From: Fibrella aquatilis
GTDB taxonomy: Bacteria; Bacteroidota; Bacteroidia; Cytophagales; Spirosomataceae
Assembly (NCBI RefSeq): GCF_017353255.1
Contig: NZ_JAFMYU010000004.1
Span: forward strand, 62,001 to 126,000
DNA: 64,000 nucleotides
Direction of reading: 5' to 3'
The position numbers were made by a program, and so were the translations under genes. The notes below the pieces were generated by a model. It was not told the DNA's origin. It saw only the letters and a list, made by a program, of their open reading frames with translations, and made no database searches. This document shows, one piece after another, positions 34,595-45,512 of the stretch (position 1 is the stretch's first letter; every line of letters starts with the position of its first letter).

Positions 34595-37500
34595 TCAGAA
34601 GCCTTCTTTCTCGTCTTCCTTGTCTTTCTTTTCCTCCTTCTTAACCGGCTCTTTCTTGGCTACTTTGGCGGGTTCGCCCTTCACGGGCTTACCTTTGGCA
34701 GCAGCTTTGGGCTTGGCGGTTTCTTTGGCTACGGGGGTCGTTTCACCAGCCGTTACCTCCGTTTCGCCGGGGGTAGTTTCGGCAGTGGCAGCTACGCGCT
34801 CAGGCTTGGTTTTGGCTGTTTTACCCTTGCCTTTGGTAGGTTTGGCGGGGGCTTCCTCAGCGCCGAATCCCGTATCAGCAGCCGGTTCGGTTTCTTTGGC
34901 TACGGTCGGTTCGGGCTTGGCGGCGGGTTTCGCTTTCTGAACGGGCTTGGCAGGCCGCACCCGCACCCGGTATTGGGACTCGTAACGCTCCACAAACAGC
35001 GACTTCTCATCTTCCGTCCCCGGCACTACTTCCAGCGTTGTCTTGCTTTTGTTGTTGCTCAGCAGGGCCGTTATGCGGTCGTTGATATCCTGTTCTGAGG
35101 TCACAACGGCCAGTTGCCCGCCCGATGTGCCCCCCGGTTTGTAGTCGTAAAACACCCACACCTCCGGCGACGATTCGATGTATACGCTCAGTTCGGCGCC
35201 ATTGCCACCTTTTCGAATTTCCAGCAGGCCCGTCATCTGCGCATTAATGTCTGTCGCCATAATGTTCGATACACCCAGCTTGCCGACTGTATAGAACGCG
35301 CTGAACTTATCCGACCAGCGCAGGTTGGCATTGGCCAGCACCAGCGCGGTATTCAGCTTGGGCGATGCCTGCGCCAGCGACACGTGCTGATTCTGGGCCT
35401 TATTGCGGTAATCATCCACAGCCTTTTGCCCAATCAGCGGCAGCAGTTTATCTGAAATTCGGTTCAGGTCATCGTCGGCGGGTTCATCGTTTTTCTCCTC
35501 CAGATTACCCTCCACCAGTTTAGCCGCAATGGCCTGATTGATCTGTTCGGGCAAGGCAAACGTCAGCGCCAACAAAGCGTTGATGCGGTATTGCACGCTA
35601 TCGACATTAACCCGCGCCGATCCACTGGCCAGCATATGCTGATTGGGGCGGGTGCTGAGCAGGTTCATTGCCCCCCGGAAAGTCATAATGCCTTTGTCGT
35701 CGTTGAATAAAAAGCTGCTCTCGAAGGCATCGTTCAACCCCTCGGACCCCACTTTAGGACCAATGACAAAGGTTTTTTCCTTTTCGTCATAATGCATTAC
35801 CCCCGCCGCCCGGAAAATGTCGTCGTCGCGGCTGTCTTCTTTGGGCGACAAAAACGACGGATAAATGCCGGGGCTACCGTAGCGCGAATGAATGCCCGCC
35901 ACCAGCACCTGATCGCCTTCGTTCTTGAGTTTGTCATTCACGGGTACTTCAATAGTTTCCAGCACCTTTTCCTTAAACGGAATCCAGCCGCTGACCAGAT
36001 CTGGGCGTTTCTTCAGCAGGGGTTTGATGTAGCCGTCAAGCGCCAGATCCTTATCGGGGGCGCGCATCAGAATATCGCCCTTGAATTGAATCTTGGGAGC
36101 CAGGATGAGCCGGTCAGCCTCCTGAATGTCGGCGCGGGCCACGGTATAGAACGTAGCCAGGGGTTGCGAAGAGGCCTTCGCACCGCCCCGTTTGCGAGCA
36201 CGGCTGGCCACGGCGCGGGTGGGGGTTGTTACTACCGGTCCGGCTTCTTTCAGTTCAAAACTACCCATTTTGATGGCCGCCGTGTCGCCTTTAGCCGTGG
36301 TGAACAAGTAGGTAGCATCGCCCGAAAAGCGCGTACGCGACTGCACCTGGATGTTGCCGTTGCGCAGGCGGTGGTGCAGGCTGGTGGTATCCAGTTCAAG
36401 CCGGGCATTGGTAAAGGGCAGCATGTCGCCGTTGCGCCGCACCGTCACCAGGCCTTTGTTGGGATAAATTCGTGCATCGGCAGCCGTCACATACGGCACA
36501 CCGCTGATGTTGAGCGTCATTTTATCAATATCATACAAAGCCGAAGTAGCGTTGAAGGTCAACCCCTCCTGCTCATCGGCAGTGGCTGTGAAAAGCGACG
36601 TTTTAACATCACCTTTCATGGCAATGGTTTTGCCCGACACGTTCCAAACCGCCCGGTTGATGTTGGTTTTGTAGGCCGTATACGGAAACTCCATGCTTGA
36701 GCTGAGCGTGTCGTCTACACTCCGGTTGTCGCGGTTGATGGCCAAATCGACAATACCCTTGGCCTGATCAAAGTCAACGTCGATAGCCGTTCCTAGCAAG
36801 ACAGGCTTGTTGGCCACACCCCGAACTTCGGTGTTCGAGAGTACCTTCAGTTTGGCATTATCGGCCAGGAAACCGTCTTTGTTAAACTTGATGCTTTCCG
36901 ATACCACCTCGGCATCGTTGCGAGTAAGCATCCCATTTCCAAATAACCCCGACGCCCGCACCAGCAGGTTACCCTCTAGTTTGGTGGTGCCGTTGAAAAA
37001 GTTGAAGCTGTTTTTCTGGGTGGCAATCACCATGCTGTCGGCTTGTGGCCACCACTTCATGGTGTAGTTATTCAAGGCCACGTTGGGGTAATAAGCTGCC
37101 GTAGTGGCCGTGGGGCGCTGCCCTTTTTTGGTCGTTGCCGCTGCCAGCTTGGTTGCCTGCGATTCCACAATCTGCCCGGTTTCACCAGTAGCCATCACCG
37201 AATCGGGCATAAACGTGAGCTGTTTGGCGTTGAGCGTGGCAGCCAGGTGGGTGATCGTGCCGGTGGTATGGAGGCCGGTTTTGTCCATCACCAGTTCGCT
37301 GGTAGTTTTCACCGTCGACTTGCTGTTGTAGATCGGGTAAGTGCCCAGCATAGGCGGCGTGTGGGTAAAACCCAGCGTCTGGTCGGGCATGGTTTTCAGC
37401 TCGGCCCGAAACGGCGGGAAGATGCCATCGGAATGGAATGTGCCAATAAACGAAATGTCACCCTTGCCCACGCTGTCGTTGTCGATGGCCGGAATCTTGA

Positions 37501-39763
37501 AATACACCTTCCGATTGTATTTGTAGTCGCCCCGAACATCCTGATCAAAATACACCGTCATGCCTTCGGGCATCACCAGCCGCTGCGTGGTCTTCTTGCC
37601 CTTCACTTTACCCGATTTATTGTCGGCGGCGGCGAAGAGTACCGAACCCGGTTTTTCGTATTTAATGTCGCCCCCAATTTCGTCGGTACGGCCCTGCGCG
37701 GCCAGTTTTTCGGGCGTGAACGTGATCGACTCGATCTTGTTCATATTCAGGGCAAACTTGTCGTAGTCGAAAGCCAGGTCATTGCCATTGTAGCGCATAT
37801 TGCCCGACTTCATTTGCCCCGTAAACACCAGCGACCGGCCCTTGCCAATATAGATGATATTGTTGGTGGGTAAGCCAAAAATTCGGAGCGAGTCGCTGAT
37901 TACGAATCGACTTACTCCTCTCACTGTCATCACTTTGCCTTTATTATTCAGGTCAATCGTCGCGTTTTTGGTTGAATCGTTACTGCCAAAAAACGAGTTG
38001 ATCTGGAAGTTGTCGAAGTCTTTTTTCTCGTTGTAGGCCAGCACGTACAGGATGCCTTTCCGGCTCAGGCGCATCTGCTGGGTCCGTTCGTCGCGGTCAA
38101 CGTAGCCCTCCAGCACCATACGGCTTAGGGCACCCCGCAGCACCTGCGGGTTTATATTGGGCGCAAACCGCGTGATGTCATCGTCGAGAAACGACTGCTG
38201 CTTGGTCTTGGTAATGTAGTTGCCAATGATCTGCAATGGATGAAAGCCGTAGTCGGTGGCGATGTCGGAGTAGCGTTGTGGCTGGAAATAATCGTACGAC
38301 TCCATCCGCACGGGCACTTCGCGCTTGGCGCCCACCTGGTAGAAGTCAATCTTCTTGCGGGGCACGTCCCAGCGCGCCACTTCGGGCTGAATGTAGAATT
38401 TATGGTAGGTATCGGAAAAGGGCACCCGGCCATAGTCGAGCCGGTCTACTTTGTTAAACCAGGCCACCCGCGTTTCCTTGTCGAACTTAAACTGCACGGC
38501 GGGGTGCGTGATCGAGTCAGCCACGTCGATATAGCCCGTTAGTTGCGCTACCGGGGCCGTAATGAGCGAATCGCGAAACTCAAACTTGCGGCTTTTCACC
38601 CGAAACGCCGTTTTCCCATCACGGTCGGCCACGGTCAGCGTAGCCGGTTGCCCACTCGCCGACGCCCCAATCAGTTGCTTACCCGCCAGCGCCAGGCCAC
38701 CCCGGTACGTGAGGCCACTGCCCAGGCCCGGAATAGATTCGGCGTTTTGGTACGACGCAAACCGCGGGTATTGATCCAGCACGTTGCTGAACCGTTTTTT
38801 GCTTTGGTACTCAAACACACCCCGAATGGGTTTGGCCCCTTTTTGCATGGTCAGGGTCACTTCGTCGGCCAGCAGGCGCGGGTTCATCACCACCATGCTG
38901 TAATCAGACAGGGTTACGTAGCGGTCGGCCAGGCCCTGCAAGGCCCACGAGAACGTGCCGCCTTTTCCTACCCAAACACCATCGCGCAGCATGTAGTCGC
39001 CCGCCGTGCCGTCTACCATAGCCGAATCGCCGTTGGCTACAATGGCCACAATGGCGTTGGTAATCGTAATCACCGGCCCCGACACCGTGGGAATGGGCCG
39101 CCGCTGAATGGGTTTGTAGTTCACATCGATCTCTTTCGGCTGCGTGGTGTCGACACCAACGGGCGCATCCCACCCATCGAAATTCGACTTCGCGGGAGCC
39201 GCAACGGCCGTGGCACTCGTAGCTGACGTTGACTCTGTAGCCGTGGCCGCCTGTCCGTTTTCTATGTACCGAAAAGCAAACGTGCCACCCAGCAGATAGG
39301 TCTTGTTGAATTTGGCGCTGTATAGTTCGCGCCGCTCCAGAAATGCCCATGCCCCGTCCATGGTCCGGGCAAAGGCTTTAGCATCGTTAGCCTCGAACTG
39401 TTTTTCGGCAATCAGAAGCAGGTTATCAATGTCGGGGGCCGTTACAGCGGGCTTGGCCGTATAGATGGCGTGGTAGAGCGACTCGAACAGGGGCGCAAAA
39501 TGGGCTACGGGCGCGTATCGTTTCTGATTCATTTTCCGGCAAAGCACCATCAGCCGGTCGCGCTGTTTGGCATCCAGCCGCGACTCGCCCAGTACGGCGT
39601 TTAGGTCGTTGGCGGCTTTCACGGCCACCGCCCCGCCCGTGGCCATCAGTTTCTGCACGTCGGTCGCAAACTGTTCGGGATTATCGGACAGCTTTATCAC
39701 CTGCGCTGAGGCCACCAACGTGGTCAGGCACAGCAAACAACAACTATATAGGATACGTATCAT
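34595..39763 (-). CDS. Giant exported protein of unknown function
   Basis: This protein of about 1722 residues has a tidy signal peptide (MIRILYSCCLLCLTTLVASA), so the ATG at 39763 was preferred over 39784. The body consists of repeated beta-rich segments that recall LptA/LptD-like or AsmA-like beta-helical folds, though no motif is decisive. The last 120 residues are an alanine/lysine/proline/glutamate-rich tail ending KKEEKKDKEDEKEGF. It is probably periplasmic or surface-exposed. It is followed closely by the orphan toxin fragment and preceded by prmA. I do not recognise the family. Confidence 0.8.
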   Translation of the reverse strand: MIRILYSCCLLCLTTLVASAQVIKLSDNPEQFATDVQKLMATGGAVAVKAANDLNAVLGESRLDAKQRDRLMVLCRKMNQKRYAPVAHFAPLFESLYHAIYTAKPAVTAPDIDNLLLIAEKQFEANDAKAFARTMDGAWAFLERRELYSAKFNKTYLLGGTFAFRYIENGQAATATESTSATSATAVAAPAKSNFDGWDAPVGVDTTQPKEIDVNYKPIQRRPIPTVSGPVITITNAIVAIVANGDSAMVDGTAGDYMLRDGVWVGKGGTFSWALQGLADRYVTLSDYSMVVMNPRLLADEVTLTMQKGAKPIRGVFEYQSKKRFSNVLDQYPRFASYQNAESIPGLGSGLTYRGGLALAGKQLIGASASGQPATLTVADRDGKTAFRVKSRKFEFRDSLITAPVAQLTGYIDVADSITHPAVQFKFDKETRVAWFNKVDRLDYGRVPFSDTYHKFYIQPEVARWDVPRKKIDFYQVGAKREVPVRMESYDYFQPQRYSDIATDYGFHPLQIIGNYITKTKQQSFLDDDITRFAPNINPQVLRGALSRMVLEGYVDRDERTQQMRLSRKGILYVLAYNEKKDFDNFQINSFFGSNDSTKNATIDLNNKGKVMTVRGVSRFVISDSLRIFGLPTNNIIYIGKGRSLVFTGQMKSGNMRYNGNDLAFDYDKFALNMNKIESITFTPEKLAAQGRTDEIGGDIKYEKPGSVLFAAADNKSGKVKGKKTTQRLVMPEGMTVYFDQDVRGDYKYNRKVYFKIPAIDNDSVGKGDISFIGTFHSDGIFPPFRAELKTMPDQTLGFTHTPPMLGTYPIYNSKSTVKTTSELVMDKTGLHTTGTITHLAATLNAKQLTFMPDSVMATGETGQIVESQATKLAAATTKKGQRPTATTAAYYPNVALNNYTMKWWPQADSMVIATQKNSFNFFNGTTKLEGNLLVRASGLFGNGMLTRNDAEVVSESIKFNKDGFLADNAKLKVLSNTEVRGVANKPVLLGTAIDVDFDQAKGIVDLAINRDNRSVDDTLSSSMEFPYTAYKTNINRAVWNVSGKTIAMKGDVKTSLFTATADEQEGLTFNATSALYDIDKMTLNISGVPYVTAADARIYPNKGLVTVRRNGDMLPFTNARLELDTTSLHHRLRNGNIQVQSRTRFSGDATYLFTTAKGDTAAIKMGSFELKEAGPVVTTPTRAVASRARKRGGAKASSQPLATFYTVARADIQEADRLILAPKIQFKGDILMRAPDKDLALDGYIKPLLKKRPDLVSGWIPFKEKVLETIEVPVNDKLKNEGDQVLVAGIHSRYGSPGIYPSFLSPKEDSRDDDIFRAAGVMHYDEKEKTFVIGPKVGSEGLNDAFESSFLFNDDKGIMTFRGAMNLLSTRPNQHMLASGSARVNVDSVQYRINALLALTFALPEQINQAIAAKLVEGNLEEKNDEPADDDLNRISDKLLPLIGQKAVDDYRNKAQNQHVSLAQASPKLNTALVLANANLRWSDKFSAFYTVGKLGVSNIMATDINAQMTGLLEIRKGGNGAELSVYIESSPEVWVFYDYKPGGTSGGQLAVVTSEQDINDRITALLSNNKSKTTLEVVPGTEDEKSLFVERYESQYRVRVRPAKPVQKAKPAAKPEPTVAKETEPAADTGFGAEEAPAKPTKGKGKTAKTKPERVAATAETTPGETEVTAGETTPVAKETAKPKAAAKGKPVKGEPAKVAKKEPVKKEEKKDKEDEKEGF

Positions 39764-39860
39764 GCTCAACTTATGGCTTCTCACTATAGAACGCTGAACA
39801 GGCCCTTTTCTATAATGTTCCGGTCAAAATTTCAGGGTAATACTGGCACTGACCGCCTTG

Positions 39861-40700
39861 CTACTTCCTAAACCCGATAGATGCCCATTGATTGCGCGTG
39901 AGGTAGCCCACTCGTACCAGACCGACCTCTTCTGCTTTGGCCTGAATGTCGGGCGCGTCAGTCTCGTAGAACCCACTCACCAGCAGCAAGCCGCCGGGTT
40001 TCAGATGATTTACATAGGTCGGAATTTCGGCCAGGAGCACGTTGCGGTTGATGTTGGCCAGGATTATCTCAAAGCGTTCGTCAGCAGCTACACCCGCGAT
40101 GGTACCCTGAAAAACGCGTAGCTGGGGGCAGTCATTGAGCGCCGCATTTTCAATGGCGTTTTCCACGGCCCATTCCTCAATATCAAACGCCAAGGCATCG
40201 GTAGCGCCCAGTTTCAGCCCCAGAATAGCCAGAATGCCCGTGCCACTCCCCACGTCGAGAATGGCTTTGTCGGTATGGTCCAGCCCCAGTTGGTGCTGCA
40301 TCATCATGTGGGTGGTCTCATGGTGTCCCGTCCCGAACGACATCTTTGGGTTAATAACCAAGTCGTAGGTAAACGCCGCATCAGGTTCATGGAACGACGC
40401 CCGCACCCGCACCGACGGACCCGCTTCCGTTCTGACCTCAATAGGCTGGTAGTTCTGTTCCCACTGGGCGTTCCAGTTCGTCTTCTCCAGCGAGGTAATG
40501 GTGTAAGAAATGGCCGTCTGCGGGGCATACCGTGACACAATTTCGGCTACGGCATCGGCATCAAAATCGGGTTCAGGAATATAGGCGTTGATACCCTCGT
40601 CGGTTTCGGTGAACGATTCAAAACCAAGCTCGGCCAGTTCAGCAGTCAGGATATCGGCAAAATCAGGATCAAGCGTGAGTTGCAATTCGGTGTAATTCAT
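39861..40700 (-). CDS. prmA: Ribosomal protein L11 methyltransferase
   Basis: This 279-residue SAM-dependent enzyme methylates lysines of ribosomal protein L11. The PrmA signature NPKMSFGTGHHETTHMM, motif I LDVGSGTGILAI and the catalytic-site stretch ILANINRNVLL are all present. Length is normal. The TAATTTTG element lies exactly 4 bp upstream of the ATG, suggesting a leaderless transcript. Confidence 0.94.
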   Translation of the reverse strand: MNYTELQLTLDPDFADILTAELAELGFESFTETDEGINAYIPEPDFDADAVAEIVSRYAPQTAISYTITSLEKTNWNAQWEQNYQPIEVRTEAGPSVRVRASFHEPDAAFTYDLVINPKMSFGTGHHETTHMMMQHQLGLDHTDKAILDVGSGTGILAILGLKLGATDALAFDIEEWAVENAIENAALNDCPQLRVFQGTIAGVAADERFEIILANINRNVLLAEIPTYVNHLKPGGLLLVSGFYETDAPDIQAKAEEVGLVRVGYLTRNQWASIGFRK

Positions 40701-40704
40701 ACAT

Positions 40705-40712
40705 CAAAATTA
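40705..40712 (-). promoter_or_regulatory. prmA -7 element TAATTTTG, 4 bp before ATG
   Basis: TAnnTTTG, four bases, then the prmA start codon. It has the same geometry as the elements at the DUF3467, GH3, nucleotidyltransferase and engB genes. Confidence 0.5.
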
Positions 40713-40760
40713 CAACAACACAGGCCATTTTGCGGGTTGACAAGAATGTTGCAGTACTTG

Positions 40761-41171
40761 CTACAATAGTCCCAGGCGAATCATTTCCATTCTCTCGATA
40801 ATGGCATCTGGGTGATTTAAGCCAAGAATCTTAATTGTGGCCCTCCCTATATCCGTTTTATCATTCAGTAGGCCCGTTTTATCTACGCTGAAATGGTCTT
40901 GCCACGAATCAATGCGGGGATTATAAAAACGGATGGCCGTTCGTATATCATCTAAGAATGTGGCTACGTCTGGCCCTTTCGCGATGTTACAAATTGGGCA
41001 AGCATAAGCCAGATTGTTTAACGTAGTTTCACCACTATGTTTTAAGCTTACGACGTGATCAATATGGAATGTAAAGAAAGATGCGGTATCTGGAAGCTTG
41101 CAATATTCACATTGCCAGTTAGCACGGTCAATTACTTTACGTCTTAATGAGTCGGAGATATAATCGCTCAT
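40761..41171 (-). CDS. HNH endonuclease
   Basis: This 136-residue protein has a complete zinc-bound HNH site: CEYC, HIDHVVSLKHSG, LNNLAYACPICN and AKG. It is a probable DNA endonuclease. It starts 2 bp after the stop codon of a 74-residue gene on the same strand, so the two form an operon. Stand-alone pairs like this may act in defence or mobile-element contexts. Its target is unknown. Confidence 0.88.
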   Translation of the reverse strand: MSDYISDSLRRKVIDRANWQCEYCKLPDTASFFTFHIDHVVSLKHSGETTLNNLAYACPICNIAKGPDVATFLDDIRTAIRFYNPRIDSWQDHFSVDKTGLLNDKTDIGRATIKILGLNHPDAIIERMEMIRLGLL

Positions 41172-41173
41172 AG

Positions 41174-41398
41174 TTAAGCAGTAGCACGCAGTTTGGCCAA
41201 CCGGATAAGGCGCTCCAGCACAATATAATGATCCAACTCGTCTTTATCTTTCGAGCTGATTTGTGCCTGTTTCGCCTGATTCGCCAGTTGTTCAAACCGT
41301 TGCTGCATGGCAGGCGTGGCTTTCAGCGACATAAGCTTATCTATGTCTAATCCGGCCATCAGCGTGGCTACTTCGTCATACATATTGTAGATCGTCAT
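41174..41398 (-). CDS. Small protein partnered with HNH endonuclease
   Basis: This 74-residue, mostly helical protein (DIDKLMSLKATPAMQQRFEQ, DELDHYIVLERLIRLAKLR) has no recognisable domain. Its stop codon is 2 bp from the HNH start codon. It may regulate or bind the HNH protein; this rests only on operon structure. Confidence 0.7.
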   Translation of the reverse strand: MTIYNMYDEVATLMAGLDIDKLMSLKATPAMQQRFEQLANQAKQAQISSKDKDELDHYIVLERLIRLAKLRATA

Positions 41399-41424
41399 CA
41401 GCTTGAGTGTTTACCAAATATAAC

Positions 41425-41459
41425 AAAAAAGGCAGCCTCATTGCTGAGACTGCCTTTTC
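41425..41459. terminator. Terminator after atpC
   Basis: AAAAAAGGCAGCCTCA and TGAGACTGCCTTTT pair with one mismatch. It lies just past the atpC stop codon on the minus strand. Confidence 0.82.
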
Positions 41460-41476
41460 CTTAATGCGGTTGCACC

Positions 41477-41725
41477 CTATGCCGCTAAAACGGCTTCAGC
41501 CAACACCAGCACTTTATTGCGGAGTACTTCCACCACGCCACCATCAACGGTGAACGTTTGCTGACCGGTTGCCGTGGCAATGGTCACCGGCCCGCGCGCC
41601 AGTGTACTCACCAGCGGAGCGTGGTCGTTGAGCACCTGAAACTGCCCTTCCGTACCCGGAAACGTCACCGACGAAGCCTCGCCAGAGAACACTTTCCGAT
41701 CTGGGGTAATGATGTCGAGTTGCAC
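41477..41725 (-). CDS. atpC: ATP synthase F1 epsilon subunit
   Basis: This 82-residue protein is the N-terminal beta-sandwich of epsilon (MQLDIITPDRKVF, VTFPGTEGQFQVLNDHAPLV), without the C-terminal helical domain. This short form is frequent in Bacteroidota. The start is GTG at 41725. IR8 ends 5 bp upstream of that codon, leaving no room for a Shine-Dalgarno site. It is downstream of atpD in a two-gene operon. Confidence 0.92.
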   Translation of the reverse strand: MQLDIITPDRKVFSGEASSVTFPGTEGQFQVLNDHAPLVSTLARGPVTIATATGQQTFTVDGGVVEVLRNKVLVLAEAVLAA

Positions 41726-41730
41726 GTTGT

Positions 41731-41813
41731 GATTTACGATTTACGAAGTACGAATTACGATTTAGCTAACGCACGAGTATAAATCGTACATCGTAAATCG
41801 TAATTCGTAAATC
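41731..41813. repeat. IR8: heptad-armed inverted repeat between atpD and atpC
   Basis: The unit is GATTTAC, period 7. The 34-bp arms (41731-41764 and 41780-41813) pair with five mismatches, all at positions 3-4 of a heptad. The 15-bp loop begins GCTAACGCA, a variant of the shared core. It occupies nearly the whole atpD-atpC gap. Confidence 0.88.
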
Positions 41814-41816
41814 AGT

Positions 41817-43418
<1,602 letters not shown>

Positions 43419-43525
43419 CTATCCCAAAAAGCATATCCAGACCACATATGGCCTAAACAGGTCGTTTACAAGGTTTTTAGCGTAGAAAGAAGCATTTTAG
43501 GCAGCATATGCGTTTTGGACAAAAC

Positions 43526-43619
43526 GTAGAGACGCAACACTTTGCGTCTCAAGCGCGTCAGCAACGCTAGGGATGATTCATGGCTGACGCATGGGAGACG
43601 CAAAGGGTTGCGTCTCTAC
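43526..43619. repeat. IR9: GTAGAGACGC-type inverted repeat
   Basis: The 36-bp arms (43526-43561 and 43584-43619) pair at 31 of 36 positions. Each arm contains its own smaller palindrome (GAGACGCAA with TTTGCGTCTC). The inner ends carry GCGTCAGC (43555-43562) and GCTGACGC (43583-43590), the same core as IR4. It lies between the divergent atpD and GH3 genes, and its right end overlaps the GH3 -7 element. Confidence 0.85.
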
Positions 43620-43624
43620 ATTTG
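43617..43624 (+). promoter_or_regulatory. GH3 gene -7 element TACATTTG, 4 bp before ATG
   Basis: TAnnTTTG, four bases, ATG at 43629. The first three bases belong to the right arm of IR9. Confidence 0.5.
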
Positions 43625-43628
43625 CCCT

Positions 43629-45125
43629 ATGGGAATCCGTTCGATTTTTAGCAAACCGCTGGCCCGGTGGGTGCGGCAACGGCAGCAGCCCTGGCGCGAA
43701 CAGCCGGGCGAGACGCAACAACGCTGGCTACACCACCTGGTTAGCCGTGCTGCCACCACGCAGTTTGGCCGTGATCACCACTTTACCGACATCCGTACCC
43801 AAGCCGATTTTCAACAGGCGGTGCCCATTCGGGACTATGAAATCCTGAAGCCGTACGTAGAGCGGGTGGTGCATGGCGAACCTGATATTCTCTGGCCCGG
43901 TAAGCCCGCTTATTTCGCCAAAACGTCGGGCACCACGTCGGGCACGAAATACATTCCGCTGACGAATGAATCACTGCCGAACCACATTAATTCGGCCCGC
44001 GACGCGCTGCTTTGTTACGTAGATGAAACGGGTAAATCGGCCTTTCTGGATCAGAAGCTGATCTTTTTGTCGGGTAGCCCCGAACTGGAGCAGAAAGCGG
44101 GTATTTACACCGGGCGACTGTCGGGCATTGTGAACCACCACGTCCCGGCCTACCTCCGGTCGAACCAAATGCCGAGCTACGAGACCAACACGATTGAGGA
44201 TTGGGAAACTAAACTCGACCGCATCATCGACGAAACCATCGACCAGCCGATGTCGCTCATTTCGGGTATTCCGCCCTGGGTGCAGATGTATTTCGACCGG
44301 ATTCAGGTACGGACGGGCAAGGCCATCAAAGACGTATTTCCGCAGTTTTCGCTATTTGTGTATGGTGGCGTCAATTTCGAGCCATACCGGGCGCGGCTGT
44401 TCGAGAGCATCGGCAAGCGCATTGACAGCATCGAGACCTACCCCGCCTCTGAAGGCTTTATTGCCTATCAGGATTCGCAGGACGCCGAGGGACTGCTTTT
44501 GCTGGTAGACAGCGGCATTTTTTACGAGTTCGTCCCCGCCGACCAATACTTTACCGAAAACCCACCCCGCCTGACCGTCGATGAAGTAGAACTGGGTGTG
44601 AACTACGCCGTCATCATCAACAACAACGCGGGCCTGTGGGGCTATTCCCTGGGCGACACGGTGAAGTTTGTGAGCCGCCACCCCCACCGGATTGTGGTGA
44701 CGGGGCGGATAAAGCATTTCATCTCGGCCTTTGGTGAGCACGTCATTGGCGAAGAAGTAGAGAAGGCGTTGCAGTACGCCATGCAGCAACAGCCCGGCAC
44801 CGAAGTGGTTGAGTTTACCGTGGCCCCCATGGTGACGCCCGCCGAGGGTCTCCCCTACCACGAATGGCTGATCGAGTTTGCCCAGCCCCCCGCCGATACC
44901 ACCCGTTTCGCCCACGACCTCAACACCCGCCTTGCCCAGTTGAACGTGTATTATGACGACCTCATGCAGGGTAACATCCTGCGCCCGCTGGTACTCACCC
45001 CGCTACCACGCGGCGCGTTCCAGCGATACATGAAAGCACAAGGCAAGCTAGGCGGCCAAAACAAAGTCCCCCGCCTCAGCAACGACCGCGCCCTGGCCGA
45101 CGGGCTTTTGCAGGTAATGCGTTAG
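43629..45125 (+). CDS. GH3-family acyl-adenylate/amide synthetase-like protein
   Basis: This 498-residue member of the GH3 adenylating superfamily may join an acyl substrate to an amine through an acyl-AMP. The P-loop-like AKTSGTTSGTKYIPLT near residue 98, the central ETYPASEGFIAYQ and the DTVKFVSRHPHRIVVTGRIK hinge motifs are present. The ATG at 43629 fits the -7 element and the family start. Its substrate in bacteria is unknown. The nucleotidyltransferase promoter overlaps its stop codon. Confidence 0.88.
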   Translation: MGIRSIFSKPLARWVRQRQQPWREQPGETQQRWLHHLVSRAATTQFGRDHHFTDIRTQADFQQAVPIRDYEILKPYVERVVHGEPDILWPGKPAYFAKTSGTTSGTKYIPLTNESLPNHINSARDALLCYVDETGKSAFLDQKLIFLSGSPELEQKAGIYTGRLSGIVNHHVPAYLRSNQMPSYETNTIEDWETKLDRIIDETIDQPMSLISGIPPWVQMYFDRIQVRTGKAIKDVFPQFSLFVYGGVNFEPYRARLFESIGKRIDSIETYPASEGFIAYQDSQDAEGLLLLVDSGIFYEFVPADQYFTENPPRLTVDEVELGVNYAVIINNNAGLWGYSLGDTVKFVSRHPHRIVVTGRIKHFISAFGEHVIGEEVEKALQYAMQQQPGTEVVEFTVAPMVTPAEGLPYHEWLIEFAQPPADTTRFAHDLNTRLAQLNVYYDDLMQGNILRPLVLTPLPRGAFQRYMKAQGKLGGQNKVPRLSNDRALADGLLQVMR

Positions 45126-45130
45126 CTTTG
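45123..45130 (+). promoter_or_regulatory. -7 element TAGCTTTG of the defence-like cassette, 4 bp before ATG
   Basis: TAnnTTTG, four bases, ATG at 45135. The TAG is also the stop codon of the GH3 gene. It would drive the nucleotidyltransferase-ATPase-HNH operon. Confidence 0.5.
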
Positions 45131-45134
45131 AGTC

Positions 45135-45494
45135 ATGGAAGCGCAATTGATTGCCCCCGACCGACTGGCCCACATACCTGACCATGTTCGCCATGTGTTA
45201 GCGCAGGTGAAACGTGAACTTGTTGATTACTACGGCGATAGGCTACAAAAATTGGTTCTTTTCGGTTCATACGCACGGGGCGATTTTCACGACGAGTCAG
45301 ATATTGATCTGATGCCTGTAATAGATGGCACGTCAAAGGACGATCTAAAATCGGAGGGTCTGTTCGACATCATGTACCCACATTTGCTCCAAGATGGCAT
45401 AAAGGTGTCTGTTATTCCGTCTTTGGCCCACCAGTACGAATGTGCCAATACTTTCCTGCTCATGTTTATTCATAAAGACGGTATCGAGTTGTGA
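45135..45494 (+). CDS. MNT-type nucleotidyltransferase
   Basis: This 119-residue minimal nucleotidyltransferase has the signature LFGSYARGDF (from residue 42) and the metal-binding pair D56 and D58 in ESDIDLM. Such proteins usually pair with a HEPN toxin as an antitoxin that adds nucleotides. No HEPN gene follows here. Instead, an ABC-type ATPase gene starts 18 bp downstream. It may be a third component of that cassette or an orphan antitoxin. Confidence 0.85.
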   Translation: MEAQLIAPDRLAHIPDHVRHVLAQVKRELVDYYGDRLQKLVLFGSYARGDFHDESDIDLMPVIDGTSKDDLKSEGLFDIMYPHLLQDGIKVSVIPSLAHQYECANTFLLMFIHKDGIEL

Positions 45495-45512
45495 AAGGAT
45501 AAACTAAAAACT

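Noticed and set aside
34443-34940. Open reading frame continuing the orphan toxin fragment
   Set aside because: Beyond about 34590 it is only the antisense of the lysine/alanine-rich tail of the giant protein. The real part is the junction duplicate.
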